64,000 bases of DNA from Janibacter melonis (GTDB lineage: Bacteria; Actinomycetota; Actinomycetes; Actinomycetales; Dermatophilaceae), in NCBI RefSeq assembly GCF_020567375.1, contig NZ_JAJBZM010000003.1, positions 697,333 to 761,332 of the forward strand, in the 5' to 3' direction. The notes below the pieces were generated by a model. That model made no database searches. It saw only the letters and a list, made by a program, of their open reading frames with translations, and was not told the DNA's origin. Positions 26,672 to 35,479 of this stretch are shown piece after piece. Both the position numbers and the translations under genes were made by a program. The first letter of the stretch is position 1, and the number at the start of each line of letters is the position of its first letter.

Positions 26672-27316
26672 ATGAGGGGGGACGCGGCGCCATGGCGCGC
26701 ACTGCTCGCGCTCGGCCTGGGTCTCGTCGTCCTCACCGGGGCCGGGGGGACCGGCGCGAGCTGGGCCGAGCACGACGCCCGGCAGCCCGGCACCATCACC
26801 TCGGGCGGGGTGAGCCTGACGACGGGCACGCTGCGCACCGAGCTGCACTCGCAGCAGCCCGCGGGGTCGAGGACGTACGCGTCGAGCACGACGTGCACCC
26901 CCGACCCCGGTTACGTCGAGTGCCGGGTCATCAGCACCACGCTCACCTCCGAGGCGCTCGTGCCCGGTGACCGGGTCGTCATCGCCCAGCCGGTGACGCT
27001 CGCCGCGACCGGCACGACGCTGCGGGGCGCCCTCGCCGTGTCGAGCACCGAGCTCACCTCGGCGGCCCGCTCGGCCTTCAGCGGCAGCGCGACGACCACG
27101 ACGACGATCACGGCGCCGGGGGGCGCGGTGACGTCGGGCAGCTCGGTGAGCATCCCCGTCTCGGTGCCGACCGGCGCGGGGGTGGGGACCTCGACGGTCC
27201 GCATCTCGATCAGCACGCCCGTGACGGCGAGCGCCGGCGGCTGGGGGAGCGCCCTGCAGGACCAGTCGCTCTTCGGCGGCACCTTCACCTACACCTTCGC
27301 CCAGACGCGGGCATGA
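26672..27316 (+). CDS. Second exported protein with SipW-type signal peptide
   Basis: A 214-residue protein that begins with a hydrophobic stretch LLALGLGLVVLTGAGGTGASWAEHD, matching the alternate signal peptide (GxxxASW). The mature part is Thr/Ser rich with repeated beta-strand motifs (TLRTELHSQQ, VPGDRVVIAQPVTLAATGTTLRGALAV). Two cysteines at TTCTPDPGYVECR may form a disulfide. It is preceded by a G-rich ribosome binding region; a GTG at 26648 is an alternative. Overlaps the third gene by ATGA. Confidence 0.75.
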   Translation: MRGDAAPWRALLALGLGLVVLTGAGGTGASWAEHDARQPGTITSGGVSLTTGTLRTELHSQQPAGSRTYASSTTCTPDPGYVECRVISTTLTSEALVPGDRVVIAQPVTLAATGTTLRGALAVSSTELTSAARSAFSGSATTTTTITAPGGAVTSGSSVSIPVSVPTGAGVGTSTVRISISTPVTASAGGWGSALQDQSLFGGTFTYTFAQTRA

Positions 27317-28377
27317 GCCGAGAGGCACGACGGATGAGAGCGACGCGGCTGTGGCCCGTGGCGGCTGTGGCCCTCGCCGGCGTGCTCCTCGTGAGTGCGC
27401 CGAGCGGCCAGACCCAGGCCCAGTGGCGGGAGAGCGCGACGACCACGATCAGCGGCCCGAGCTCGGACGTCTTCGAGATGACCGCGACCGCGTCGGGGCC
27501 CCAGGTCGACCTGACGAACCTCTCACGCCGCCAGAGCGCCGACCTCGACGTGCGCAGCACGAGGGTCACCCGGGTCGACGCCGGGGACACCAACGACCTC
27601 CTCGCTCGGGCCGCGCTCGTCTACACCTCCGGCCAGGGAGCCTGCGGCGGCACGACCCAGAGCACCTACTGGGCGGCCCGCTCGGCCGGCCAGATCACCG
27701 CAGGCACGACGTACACCCGCCCCCAGGGAGCCGTGGCCGGCGCGACCCTCGCACCGGGCGCTGGCCGGGTGCTGTGCCCGACCCTGTCCCTGCCCTACCC
27801 CGCGACGGCCGCAGGTGAGCGCGACACCTATCTCGCGCACGCCGGACGCTCCGTCGACATCACGACCGTCGTGCGGCAGACGAGCAAGCCGCCGGCCACG
27901 TGGGCCTCGACCCAGCGCACGACGACAACCCGCTTCTCGATCGGCACCCCCGCGCCGACCTCGCCGGCGGGCGCGAGCCCCTGCCGCAGCGAGGTCTCCG
28001 GCGGGCAGGGTTCGGGCTCGGTCGGCCGGCTCGCGTTCGGCTGGCCCCTCGCCTCGACGACCGCGACCACCCCCACCCCCGCGATGGCGGGTGGGTGGGA
28101 GGTCCTCGTCCGACCGGTCGCGGGCAGCTGGCGGAGCCTTGGCTCGCTCGACGCCTCCGCCCGCCTCTCCGGCCCGCTCGTGGGCAGCGAGCTCGGACCG
28201 GTCGGGGCGACCCGAGAGCTCGTCCTGCGCGGGTACCCCTTCGCCGGCGACCGCACCCGCTACGTCGAGTCCGACTGGCTCGTGCGGGCCACCAACGACT
28301 CTGCCGGCCGCAACGACCGCTTCGTGTGCACCGGCGTCATCCCCAACCCCGACCAGGGACAGGTGAACCTGCCATGA
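27313..28377 (+). CDS. Third exported protein with SipW-type signal peptide
   Basis: A 354-residue protein with a basic N-terminus and hydrophobic core WPVAAVALAGVLLVSAPSGQTQAQW; AQAQWRESA matches the SipW-type cleavage context of its neighbours. The mature region is beta-rich, with a strongly Thr/Ser segment and four cysteines. The in-frame ATG at 27334 would give a tighter signal peptide. Similar in layout to the two upstream genes but longer, so it might be an anchor or tip component (inference). Confidence 0.7.
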   Translation: MSREARRMRATRLWPVAAVALAGVLLVSAPSGQTQAQWRESATTTISGPSSDVFEMTATASGPQVDLTNLSRRQSADLDVRSTRVTRVDAGDTNDLLARAALVYTSGQGACGGTTQSTYWAARSAGQITAGTTYTRPQGAVAGATLAPGAGRVLCPTLSLPYPATAAGERDTYLAHAGRSVDITTVVRQTSKPPATWASTQRTTTTRFSIGTPAPTSPAGASPCRSEVSGGQGSGSVGRLAFGWPLASTTATTPTPAMAGGWEVLVRPVAGSWRSLGSLDASARLSGPLVGSELGPVGATRELVLRGYPFAGDRTRYVESDWLVRATNDSAGRNDRFVCTGVIPNPDQGQVNLP

Positions 28378-28991
28378 CCGCCACCCTCCACCCGCCCGCC
28401 GACGCGCCGGCCGAGGTCGTCGAGGACGAGCCCACGACCGCTGCGCGTCCTGCGTCGCGCGCGCTGAGGCTCGTGCTCCTCGCCCTGCTCACGCTGCTAG
28501 GCGCGGTCCTCGTCCTCGTCGTCGCGGTGCCGCGCGTGCTCGGCCTCGTGCCCCTGACGATCCTCTCGGGCTCGATGGAGCCGACCCTGCCGGTCGGCAG
28601 CCAGGTCTTCGTCGACCCTGTCGAGAGCGCGGAGCAGGCCCGTGAGGAGGTCACCGTCGGCTCGATCATCACGGTCATGCCGCGCCCGGACGACCCCACC
28701 CTCGTCACCCACCGCGTCGTCGCGGTGGAGCAGGACGTCTCGGGCCGTCCGGTCTGGACGACGAAGGGGGACGCCAACGGCGGCGTCGACGACTGGGAGG
28801 TCACCCCGACCCAGCTGCGCGGGGTCGTGCGCTACCACGTGCCGTGGGTGGGCTACGTCGCCTCGAGCATGAGCCAGACCGACAAGGACACCGTCGTGCG
28901 CTGGAGCGCGGGCGCGCTCTTCGTGTACGCGGCCTACCAGCTGCTCGCCGCCTGGCGCGGGCGTCACCGCGGCGGCCGGCACGCGGCCTAG
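28374..28991 (+). CDS. sipW: Signal peptidase I, SipW/archaeal-ER type
   Basis: A 205-residue membrane protease. A transmembrane helix (LVLLALLTLLGAVLVLVVAV) precedes the catalytic S67 in SGSMEPTLPVG. The general base is H113 in LVTHRVVAVE, replacing the lysine of normal type I peptidases, and TKGDANGGVDDWEV follows: this Ser-His pattern is diagnostic of SipW/ER-type enzymes. A second helix lies near the C-terminus. It overlaps the third exported protein gene (ATGA) and almost certainly processes the three upstream products. Its stop shares CTAG with the convergent azlD. Confidence 0.93.
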   Translation: MTATLHPPADAPAEVVEDEPTTAARPASRALRLVLLALLTLLGAVLVLVVAVPRVLGLVPLTILSGSMEPTLPVGSQVFVDPVESAEQAREEVTVGSIITVMPRPDDPTLVTHRVVAVEQDVSGRPVWTTKGDANGGVDDWEVTPTQLRGVVRYHVPWVGYVASSMSQTDKDTVVRWSAGALFVYAAYQLLAAWRGRHRGGRHAA

Positions 28992-29302
28992 GCAGCCCAG
29001 CCGAGGGCGCGCAGCCCGGCGGCCGTCGCGGCCGCGGCGAGGACGACGAGCAAGAAGTTGACCCGCAGCGCGAAGAGCGCGACGGCGACGACGACCGCGG
29101 GCAGGCGGGCGTCGAGGGTCAGGGTGTCGGCGCCGCCGGCCGTCTGGACGACGAGCAGGCCCGCGAGCAGGGCCACCGGCAGGAGCGTGATGACGCGCGA
29201 GCGACGCGGCCCCTCGACGAGGGACGGCGGGGCGAGGTACCCCGCGAGCTTGAGCGCGTAGCCGAGGACGGCGGCGAGCAGGACGGTGGCCCAGGCGCTC
29301 AC
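28988..29302 (-). CDS. azlD: AzlD family branched-chain amino acid exporter subunit
   Basis: A 104-residue protein with four hydrophobic helices (WATVLLAAVLGYALKLAGYL, ITLLPVALLAGLLVVQ, LPAVVVAVALFAL and FLLVVLAAAATAAGLRAL). With AzlC it exports leucine-type or related amino acids. It starts at a GTG overlapping the azlC stop and is last in a four-gene operon. Confidence 0.92.
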   Translation of the reverse strand: MSAWATVLLAAVLGYALKLAGYLAPPSLVEGPRRSRVITLLPVALLAGLLVVQTAGGADTLTLDARLPAVVVAVALFALRVNFLLVVLAAAATAAGLRALGWAA

Positions 29303-30024
29303 GGCGTCGGGTCCTCTCCGTCGAGGTGCCCGGGCTCGGGCTCCGTGCGTCCAGCGCCGGTGAGCCCGACGACGAGCGCGGCGAGGGCCGCGAGGAGCAC
29401 GGGGATGCCGGCCGGCACCGACTCGTAGGAGACGAGCGCGACGAGCGCGGCCACCGCGGCGGTGACGACGGTCGGGGCCGAGCGCAGCCGCGGCCAGATG
29501 AGCCCGACGAAGGCTGCCGCCGCCGCCGCGTCCAGCCCCCACGTGCGCGGGTCGCCGAGCGCGTTCCCGAGCGCCGAGCCGGCCAGCGTCGCGAGGTTCC
29601 AGAAGGCGAGGACGGCCAGGCCGGTCCACCAGAAGCCGACCCGACGAGAGCGCGTCGTCGGCTGCGCGAGACCCACGGCGGTCGACTCGTCGATCGTCAC
29701 GTGCGCGGCGGCGAGCCGGCGCCACCCCCGCACGTCGAGCACCCGCGAGGTCTCCAGCGCGTACAGCCCGTTGCGGATGCCGAGCATCGTCGAGGTCGCG
29801 ACGGCGGTCGCCGGGCTGCCGCCGGCCCCCATCACCGAGACGACGGCGAACTGCGAGCCGCCGGTGAAGAGCAGGAGCGAGAGGGCCTGGGTCTGCAGCA
29901 CGTCGAAGCCGGCGGCGACCGCGAGCGCGCCGAAGCTCACACCGTACGCACCCGTCGCCACGCCGACGGACAGGGCCTGACGCCGTGCCGTCCCGACGGC
30001 GGCGTCCTCGACGGCCGCGCTCAC
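29299..30024 (-). CDS. azlC: AzlC family branched-chain amino acid exporter subunit
   Basis: A 241-residue membrane protein with the family pattern GAYGVSFGALAVAAGFDVLQTQALSLLLFTGGSQFAVVSVMGAGG and TSTMLGIRNGLYALETSR, about seven helices. Works with AzlD. GTG start overlaps the upstream GNAT stop. Confidence 0.93.
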   Translation of the reverse strand: MSAAVEDAAVGTARRQALSVGVATGAYGVSFGALAVAAGFDVLQTQALSLLLFTGGSQFAVVSVMGAGGSPATAVATSTMLGIRNGLYALETSRVLDVRGWRRLAAAHVTIDESTAVGLAQPTTRSRRVGFWWTGLAVLAFWNLATLAGSALGNALGDPRTWGLDAAAAAAFVGLIWPRLRSAPTVVTAAVAALVALVSYESVPAGIPVLLAALAALVVGLTGAGRTEPEPGHLDGEDPTP

Positions 30025-30575
30025 GGCTCGGGGTCGGCGAGCGAGGCGACGAGGCGCACCTCGCGGGCGGTCGCCCCGTCGGGGGAGACCACGCGGTCGC
30101 GGAAGGCGCCGTCGGGCGCGAGACCGGCGCCGACGAGGAAGGCGCGGGTCTGCTCGTGGGGGACGAGCACCCACGTGGCGAGGGTGTCCGCGCCCGCGCC
30201 CTTGAGCGTGTCGACGACGGCGTTGAGCAGGCGCGAGCCGTGCCCGGTGCGCCGGGCCTGGGGGTGCACGCCGATCGCCGTGAGCTCGCCGGTCGCCTGA
30301 CCGGTGTCGGGGTCCTGGCTCGGGCCGAGGGCGGCGAAGCCGACGACCTGGCCGCCGGCCGTCGCGACGAGGAGGCGGTGCACCCCTTCGGGCGGCTCGG
30401 CGAGGGCCTGGCGCCACGCGGCGGCGAAAGCCTGCGGCTCGAACTGCGCGTGGACCTCCGGGGGGACGACGCCGTCGTAGGCCTCCTGCCACACGAGGGC
30501 CTGGACGACGCCGAGGGCCGGCAGGTCGTTGGGCCCGGCGGTGCGGACGCCGGCATCGGGGGTGGGGGTGCTCAT
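30021..30575 (-). CDS. GNAT family N-acetyltransferase
   Basis: A 184-residue acetyl-CoA-dependent transferase. The central motif A is VGFAALGPS...GELTAIGVHPQARRTGHGSRLLNAVVDTL, with the R/Q-x-x-G-x-G/S pyrophosphate loop as RRTGHG. Substrate unknown; its place between a crotonase and an amino acid exporter hints at amino acid or amine acetylation (inference). Confidence 0.9.
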   Translation of the reverse strand: MSTPTPDAGVRTAGPNDLPALGVVQALVWQEAYDGVVPPEVHAQFEPQAFAAAWRQALAEPPEGVHRLLVATAGGQVVGFAALGPSQDPDTGQATGELTAIGVHPQARRTGHGSRLLNAVVDTLKGAGADTLATWVLVPHEQTRAFLVGAGLAPDGAFRDRVVSPDGATAREVRLVASLADPEP

Positions 30576-31300
30576 CAGCGTCCTTCGAAGGTGGGGTGTC
30601 GTCGGTCGGCGAAGGCGGCGCGGCCCTCCTGGAGGTCCGCGCTCGCCCAGGCGGTGGCGAAGGCGTCGCGGTAGCGCGCGAGGTCGTCGGGGGTGCGGGC
30701 GTCGAGCCCGGTCTTCGAGCCGGCCTGGGTCAGCGGGGCCAGCCGGGCGGCGGAGGTCGCGAGCTCGAGGGCGTCGTCGAGGTCACCGCGGCGCTGGACG
30801 AAGCCGAGGCGCCAGGCGTCGTCGGCGTCGAGGACGGCGGCGGTGAGGACCATGTGGCGGGCCGCTCCCTCGCCCCAGCAGCGGGCCACCCGCTCGAGGG
30901 TCCAGTGGTCGACCATGAGCCCGAGCCGGGCGACGGGCACGGCGTACCGGGCGTCGTCGGTGGCGACGCGCACGTCGCACGCGACGGCGAGCTGCATGCC
31001 GAGCCCCATGCACGACCCGGAGATCGCGGCCACGGTCGTCACCGGGAGCGAGGCGAGGTGCCCGAGCACCTCGGCGAGGCGCTCGGTGAAGGCGACGTCC
31101 TCGAGCTCGGTGAGATCGGCGCCGGCGCAGAAGTGCCCCTGCGCCCCGGTGAGGACGAGGGCGCGGGCACCGCCCTGCTCGGCGGCCCGGACGGCCGCGT
31201 CGAGCGCGTCGAGGTGCTCGTGGTCGATCGCGTTGCGCCGCTCCGGGCGCTCGACCGTCACGACGTGGACGTCGCCGTGGACGTGGCTGCGGATGGGCAC
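30575..31300 (-). CDS. Enoyl-CoA hydratase/isomerase (crotonase) family protein
   Basis: A 241-residue crotonase-fold protein with the oxyanion-hole motifs GHFCAGADLTELED and AAISGSCMGLGMQLAVACDVRVA. The GTG at 31300 is set by a leaderless-type TATCCT box. It starts a four-gene operon (crotonase, GNAT, azlC, azlD) with all junctions overlapping. Specific reaction not predictable; the catalytic glutamate positions are partly replaced. Confidence 0.88.
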   Translation of the reverse strand: MPIRSHVHGDVHVVTVERPERRNAIDHEHLDALDAAVRAAEQGGARALVLTGAQGHFCAGADLTELEDVAFTERLAEVLGHLASLPVTTVAAISGSCMGLGMQLAVACDVRVATDDARYAVPVARLGLMVDHWTLERVARCWGEGAARHMVLTAAVLDADDAWRLGFVQRRGDLDDALELATSAARLAPLTQAGSKTGLDARTPDDLARYRDAFATAWASADLQEGRAAFADRRHPTFEGR

Positions 31301-31312
31301 GGGGCCAGGATA
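31301..31312 (-). promoter_or_regulatory. Leaderless-type promoter of the crotonase operon
   Basis: On the minus strand TATCCT (31312-31307) is 6 nt before the GTG at 31300. Confidence 0.6.
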
Positions 31313-31320
31313 GGCGGCCC

Positions 31321-32061
31321 TCAGGAGGCGAGCGCGAGGGCTCCCAGCGCGACGAGCCAGCTGACGAAGGAGCCGACGAGGAAGTACTCGGTGACCTTGT
31401 CGATGTCGTGCCGACCCTCGTCGTCGGCGTGCGAGCGCAGCTCCGGCCAGCGGATGAGGCCCTTCGCGGCGATGACGAGGCCGGCGGCGGTGACCTCGCC
31501 GGCGAGCCCGAGACCGAGGACGAAGAGCCGCTCGAGCGGGCCGAGGAGACGCCCGCCGCGCAGCTCCTCCTGGCCGCGGTCGTGCCCGGGGCGCATCGCG
31601 CCGGTGCTCGTGAGGACGAGTCGGACGACGAGGTTGCCCGTGCTCAGCTGGACGAGGACGAGACCGGCCACGAGCAGGGCGCGCGCGGGGTCGCCGGCCC
31701 ACGGCAGCTCGGCCCAGGCGAGCCAGCGGGCGAAGGGGCCCCCGACCTCCGGCGCCGCCCCGGCCCACAGCAGCGGCACGAGACCGCTGACGAGCAGGAC
31801 GGCGAGGGGCAGGAGGTAGGCGCGCCCGGTGCGCAGGGTGCGCTCGGTCGTGAGGACCCAGGCGAGCAGCCCGAGGGCCGCGGCGACGGCGAGCCACCGG
31901 CCCGCGGCCGTGCCGAGCGTGCCGGCCAGCGCCGAGGTCGCGACGACGAGCACGACGCCGGCGGCAGCGGCGACGACCGGGCGCCGTGGCCGGACGGGCA
32001 GCGCGCTGCGCAGCAGGTCGGTGACGCCGACGGCGACGAGGAGCACGGCGAGCACGCTCAT
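31321..32061 (-). CDS. Membrane protein, SatD-associated (DUF3307-like C-terminus)
   Basis: A 246-residue protein with about seven hydrophobic helices. The C-terminal part LGLAGEVTAAGLVIAAKGLIRWPEL...DIDKVTEYFLVGSFVSWLVALGALAL is the conserved region seen in membrane partners of SatD. Its ATG overlaps the satD stop by 4 nt. Function unknown; the pair was first noted next to a signal-recognition-type locus in streptococci (recollection). Confidence 0.75.
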   Translation of the reverse strand: MSVLAVLLVAVGVTDLLRSALPVRPRRPVVAAAAGVVLVVATSALAGTLGTAAGRWLAVAAALGLLAWVLTTERTLRTGRAYLLPLAVLLVSGLVPLLWAGAAPEVGGPFARWLAWAELPWAGDPARALLVAGLVLVQLSTGNLVVRLVLTSTGAMRPGHDRGQEELRGGRLLGPLERLFVLGLGLAGEVTAAGLVIAAKGLIRWPELRSHADDEGRHDIDKVTEYFLVGSFVSWLVALGALALAS

Positions 32062-32696
32062 GACGCCTCCACGCCGGCGAGCTGCTCGGCCGCCAGCCGC
32101 ACGACCCCGATGCCCGCGCTGCGCACCCGCTGCGAGACCGCGGAGGCGCTGATGCCCTCGGCCTGCGCCACCGCGGCCTGCGACTGCCCGGCGACGAGGG
32201 CGGCGAGGATGCGCAGGGAGCGCTCGTCCATGACGCCGACGAGGTGGTCGCGGCACTGCAGGGCGGCGTTGACGGCCGCGACCTCCGGTCCCTCGTCCGC
32301 GCTGCGGTAGGCGGTGCGCAGGTGCTCGGTGGTCGCCCGCGACTGGGTCTGCTTCACCCAGTCGATCGCCTCGCGGGCCGCCCACCAGCCGGGCCCGTCC
32401 TGGGTCGTCTCGTCGAGCCGGGCGACCGGCCCGTGACCGAGGCCGATCCGCACGTCGACGTCGGGCGAGAGCCGCAGCCGCAGCCGCCACGCGGCGTCGA
32501 GGGCAGCCCCGGGCGTGGCGTAGCTGCCCTGGAACTCGTCGCCGACGGTGACGAGCGGAGCATCGACGGCGCCCGGCGCGATCTCCCGCAGCGCCCGCGC
32601 GAGCCGGTCGTGCAGACCGGCGCGGTCACGCGCACGGCGCGAGCCGACGACGTCGCCGATGAGGGTGGCGACAGCCCGGTCCTTCATCTGAGCCAT
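32058..32696 (-). CDS. satD: SatD family protein with C-terminal HTH
   Basis: A 212-residue protein. The N-terminal 150 residues follow the SatD pattern (ATLIGDVVGSRRARDRAGLHDRL, VTVGDEFQGSYATPGAALDAA, VRIGLGHG). The C-terminus is a sigma-70 region-4-like helix-turn-helix (RILAALVAGQSQAAVAQAEGISASAVSQRVRSAG). It is probably its own regulator through the two palindromes just upstream. ATG 32696 fits a leaderless promoter; ATG 32687 is an alternative start. Confidence 0.85.
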   Translation of the reverse strand: MAQMKDRAVATLIGDVVGSRRARDRAGLHDRLARALREIAPGAVDAPLVTVGDEFQGSYATPGAALDAAWRLRLRLSPDVDVRIGLGHGPVARLDETTQDGPGWWAAREAIDWVKQTQSRATTEHLRTAYRSADEGPEVAAVNAALQCRDHLVGVMDERSLRILAALVAGQSQAAVAQAEGISASAVSQRVRSAGIGVVRLAAEQLAGVEAS

Positions 32697-32742
32697 ATGA
32701 AGAACATACCTTCATATCGTCGTGATGAAGCCTCAGACTTCA
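32695..32742 (-). promoter_or_regulatory. satD promoter with two phased palindromes
   Basis: On the minus strand TATGTT (32708-32703) is 6 nt before the ATG at 32696. Palindrome 1 is ATATGAAG-N7-CTTCATAT (32695-32717), covering -10 and start codon. Palindrome 2 is TGAAG-N7-CTTCA (32726-32742), overlapping the stop of the upstream gene. Their equivalent bases are 28 nt apart. Both share core and spacing, so one dimeric regulator should bind both. Confidence 0.75.
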
Positions 32743-33731
32743 CCACGATCGCGTCGCTCGTAGCGCACGAAGGTCATGCCCTCGCGCGGCACGCGCCGGA
32801 CCTCGACCCAGACGTCGGGGTCGATCGGGGGGAAGAAGACCTCGGCCTGGGGGGAGGCCTCGACGTGCGTGATCTCGAGCGCGCTCGCCACCTCGATCGT
32901 CTGAGCGTAGATCTCGCCGCCCCCGACGACGAAGACCTCGCGGTCGCCAGCGACGAGGAGGGCCTCCGGCAGCGAGTGGGCGACCTCGGCGCCGGGCGCC
33001 GACCACGTGAGGTCGGAGGTGACGACGACGGTGCGCCGACCGGGCAGGGCCCGCCCGATGGAGTCCCACGTGCGGCGGCCCATGACCATGACGCCGCCCG
33101 TCGTCACCTCCTTGAAGTGCCGCAGGTCCTCCGGGAGGTGCCACGGCATCCCCCCTTCGACGCCGATGGCGCGGTTGGCGCCGATGGCTGCCACGAGGGT
33201 GAGGTGCTGCTCGAAGCCCAGCTCGAGCACCGCGGGCACGGCCGGCCCGCCGCTCGTCGCGGCCGCGAGCGCGTCGAGGACGAGCCGCTCGTGCGGGACG
33301 ACCCGCTCCGGCAGCTCGTCGAGGGGGTACCACCGCAGGTCGGCGGCCTTGTCGGGCTCGGCGAGCCGGGGCTCGCCCGAGACCTCGGTGACGTGGAAGA
33401 AGAAGTCGGCCCGCTGCTCGATCGTCCCGACGAGGCAGCCGCGGTGCACCGTCGTCAGGGGCGTGGCCCGCACGACGTCGACGCCGAGCTCCTCGCGGAC
33501 CTCGCGGCGCAGCGCCGCGCTCGCCGACCCGGCGTCCTCGACGTGCCCGGCCGCCCCGCAGGCCCACCACCCGTCCATGAAGGGGGTGCCGCTGCGCAGC
33601 TGGAGGAGCACCTCGAGCCCGGCGGCCCCGGCGGCCGGTCGTGTGATCACTGCGTACGACGCGGCACGAAGGGGGATGCGTCCCCGCAGCTCGGGGTGGA
33701 CCGGTCGGGGCTCGCGGTCGGTGCCGCTCAT
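32733..33731 (-). CDS. folA: Fusion of Nudix hydrolase and dihydrofolate reductase
   Basis: A 332-residue two-domain protein. Residues about 20-165 are a Nudix domain with the box region [23 protein letters not shown]; the REVREELG half with the catalytic glutamates is intact, while the first glutamate of the consensus is glycine. Residues about 176-332 are DHFR ([58 protein letters not shown]). Overlaps thyA by ATGA, so dTMP synthesis, folate recycling and a nucleotide-cleaning activity are co-produced. Nudix substrate unknown. Confidence 0.92.
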   Translation of the reverse strand: MSGTDREPRPVHPELRGRIPLRAASYAVITRPAAGAAGLEVLLQLRSGTPFMDGWWACGAAGHVEDAGSASAALRREVREELGVDVVRATPLTTVHRGCLVGTIEQRADFFFHVTEVSGEPRLAEPDKAADLRWYPLDELPERVVPHERLVLDALAAATSGGPAVPAVLELGFEQHLTLVAAIGANRAIGVEGGMPWHLPEDLRHFKEVTTGGVMVMGRRTWDSIGRALPGRRTVVVTSDLTWSAPGAEVAHSLPEALLVAGDREVFVVGGGEIYAQTIEVASALEITHVEASPQAEVFFPPIDPDVWVEVRRVPREGMTFVRYERRDRGEV

Positions 33732-34537
33732 ACGGCGATCGGCGCCTTGATGCTCGGGTGCGCCTCGTAGCCGACGAGCTCGAAGTCCTCGAGCTCGTAC
33801 GCGTCGACGCTGCCGCGCGGGGTGATCCGCATCGTCGGCAGCGGGTACGGCTCGCGCCCCAGCTGCTCGTCGGCCTGCTCGAGGTGGTTGAGGTAGAGGT
33901 GGGCGTCGCCGAGCGTGTGCACGAGGTCGCCGAGCTCAAGGTCGCACTGCTGGGCGACGATCATCGTCAGCAGCGCGTAGCTGGCGATGTTGAAGGGCAC
34001 GCCGAGGAAGACGTCGCCGCTGCGCTGGTAGAGCTGGCAGGACAGCCGGCCGCGGCCCCCGTCGACCCCGGGCGCGACGTAGAACTGGAAGAGGGTGTGG
34101 CAGGGCGGGAGCGCCATGTCGTCGACCTCGGCGACGTTCCACGCCGAGACGACGTGCCGGCGGCCGTCGGGATTCGTGCGGATCGACTCGATGACCTTCG
34201 CGATCTGGTCGACGGTGCCGCCGTCGGGGGTGGGCCACGAGCGCCACTGGTGCCCGTAGACCGGGCCGAGCTCGCCGTCCTCGTCGGCCCACTCGTCCCA
34301 GATCGTGATGCCGCGCTCCTGCAGCCAGCGCACGTTGGTCTCGCCGCGCAGGAACCACAGCAGCTCGCCGATGATCGAGCGCAGGTGCAGCTTCTTCGTC
34401 GTGAGGACGGGGAAGCCCTGCGATAGGTCGAAGCGCATCTGGTAGCCGAAGACCGAGCGTGTGCCCGTCCCCGTGCGGTCGGACTTCTCGACCCCGTCGT
34501 CGCGCACGTGCTGGAGGAGGTCGAGGTACTGGCGCAT
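33728..34537 (-). CDS. thyA: Thymidylate synthase
   Basis: A 269-residue enzyme that methylates dUMP to dTMP using methylene-tetrahydrofolate. Catalytic C146 in [14 protein letters not shown], phosphate-binding RRHVVSAWN and [25 protein letters not shown] are canonical. Starts at ATG 34537 behind a TAGATT -10 box and is followed, with overlap, by the Nudix-DHFR gene. Confidence 0.97.
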   Translation of the reverse strand: MRQYLDLLQHVRDDGVEKSDRTGTGTRSVFGYQMRFDLSQGFPVLTTKKLHLRSIIGELLWFLRGETNVRWLQERGITIWDEWADEDGELGPVYGHQWRSWPTPDGGTVDQIAKVIESIRTNPDGRRHVVSAWNVAEVDDMALPPCHTLFQFYVAPGVDGGRGRLSCQLYQRSGDVFLGVPFNIASYALLTMIVAQQCDLELGDLVHTLGDAHLYLNHLEQADEQLGREPYPLPTMRITPRGSVDAYELEDFELVGYEAHPSIKAPIAV

Positions 34538-34579
34538 GGGCAGCAAATCTACCGGCGTCCGCCGCGCTACCCTCGAGAC
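34538..34579. promoter_or_regulatory. Back-to-back leaderless-type promoters of thyA and dapA
   Basis: For thyA (minus) TAGATT (34551-34546) is 8 nt before the ATG. For dapA (plus) TACCCT (34568-34573) is 6 nt before the ATG at 34580. The start codons are only 42 nt apart, so the two polymerase sites must overlap. Confidence 0.6.
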
Positions 34580-35479
34580 ATGCCTGACACCACCCCCTTC
34601 GGCCACGTCCTGACAGCGATGGTGACGCCGATGACGCCAGATGGTGCGGTCGACGAAGGGGGAGTGCGCGCGGTCGCCCGCCACCTCGCCGACACCGCCC
34701 ACGACGGCGTCGTCGTCAACGGCACGACCGGCGAGTCGGCCACCCTCACCTCCGACGAGAGCATCGAGGTCGTGCGGATGGTCGTCGACGAGGTCGGCGA
34801 CCGGCTCGCCGTCGTCGCGGGCGTCGGCTCGAACTCCACCGCGCACAGCATCGAGATGGCCGCCCGCGCCGCCGAGGCCGGGGCCGACTCGCTCCTGCTC
34901 GTCTCGCCGTACTACAACAAGCCGACCCAGCCGGGTCTCGTCGCGCACTGCACGGCGGTGGCGGACTCGACCGAGCTGCCGATCATGCTCTACGACATCC
35001 CCGGCCGCACCGCCGTCCCCTTCGCCACCGAGACCCTCGTCGAGCTCGCGGGCCACGACCGGATCGTCGCGGTCAAGGACGCGAAGGGGGACCTCGCCGC
35101 CTCGATCCGCGTCATGGCCGCGACCGACTACCTCTGGTACTCGGGCGAGGACGCCCTCAACCTGCCGCTGCTCGCGCTCGGTGCCGTCGGCGTCGTCTCC
35201 GTCACCGGCCACGTCACCGGCCGTGAGAACGCCGCGCTCGTCGAGGCCGTCGCCGCCGGCGACCTCGTGCGAGCCCGCGAGATCCAGGACCGGGTCATCC
35301 CGGTCATCGACGCGATCATGACGACCTCGCAGGGGGCGATCATGGCCAAGGCTGCGCTCGTCGAGCTCGGCGTCATCGAGCATGCGACCGTCCGCCTGCC
35401 GCTCCTCGAGAGCCCGCCCGAGCACCTCGACATCCTGCGAGCCGGTCTCGCCGCCACGCACGCAGAGAAGGTCGCATGA
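34580..35479 (+). CDS. dapA: 4-hydroxy-tetrahydrodipicolinate synthase
   Basis: A 299-residue class I aldolase that condenses pyruvate with aspartate semialdehyde, first step of the lysine/DAP branch. Schiff-base lysine K166 in [11 protein letters not shown]138 in LYDIPGRT and the GTTGE loop at 49-53 are present. Coupled by ATGA to the RNase J gene, a conserved actinobacterial order. Confidence 0.96.
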   Translation: MPDTTPFGHVLTAMVTPMTPDGAVDEGGVRAVARHLADTAHDGVVVNGTTGESATLTSDESIEVVRMVVDEVGDRLAVVAGVGSNSTAHSIEMAARAAEAGADSLLLVSPYYNKPTQPGLVAHCTAVADSTELPIMLYDIPGRTAVPFATETLVELAGHDRIVAVKDAKGDLAASIRVMAATDYLWYSGEDALNLPLLALGAVGVVSVTGHVTGRENAALVEAVAAGDLVRAREIQDRVIPVIDAIMTTSQGAIMAKAALVELGVIEHATVRLPLLESPPEHLDILRAGLAATHAEKVA

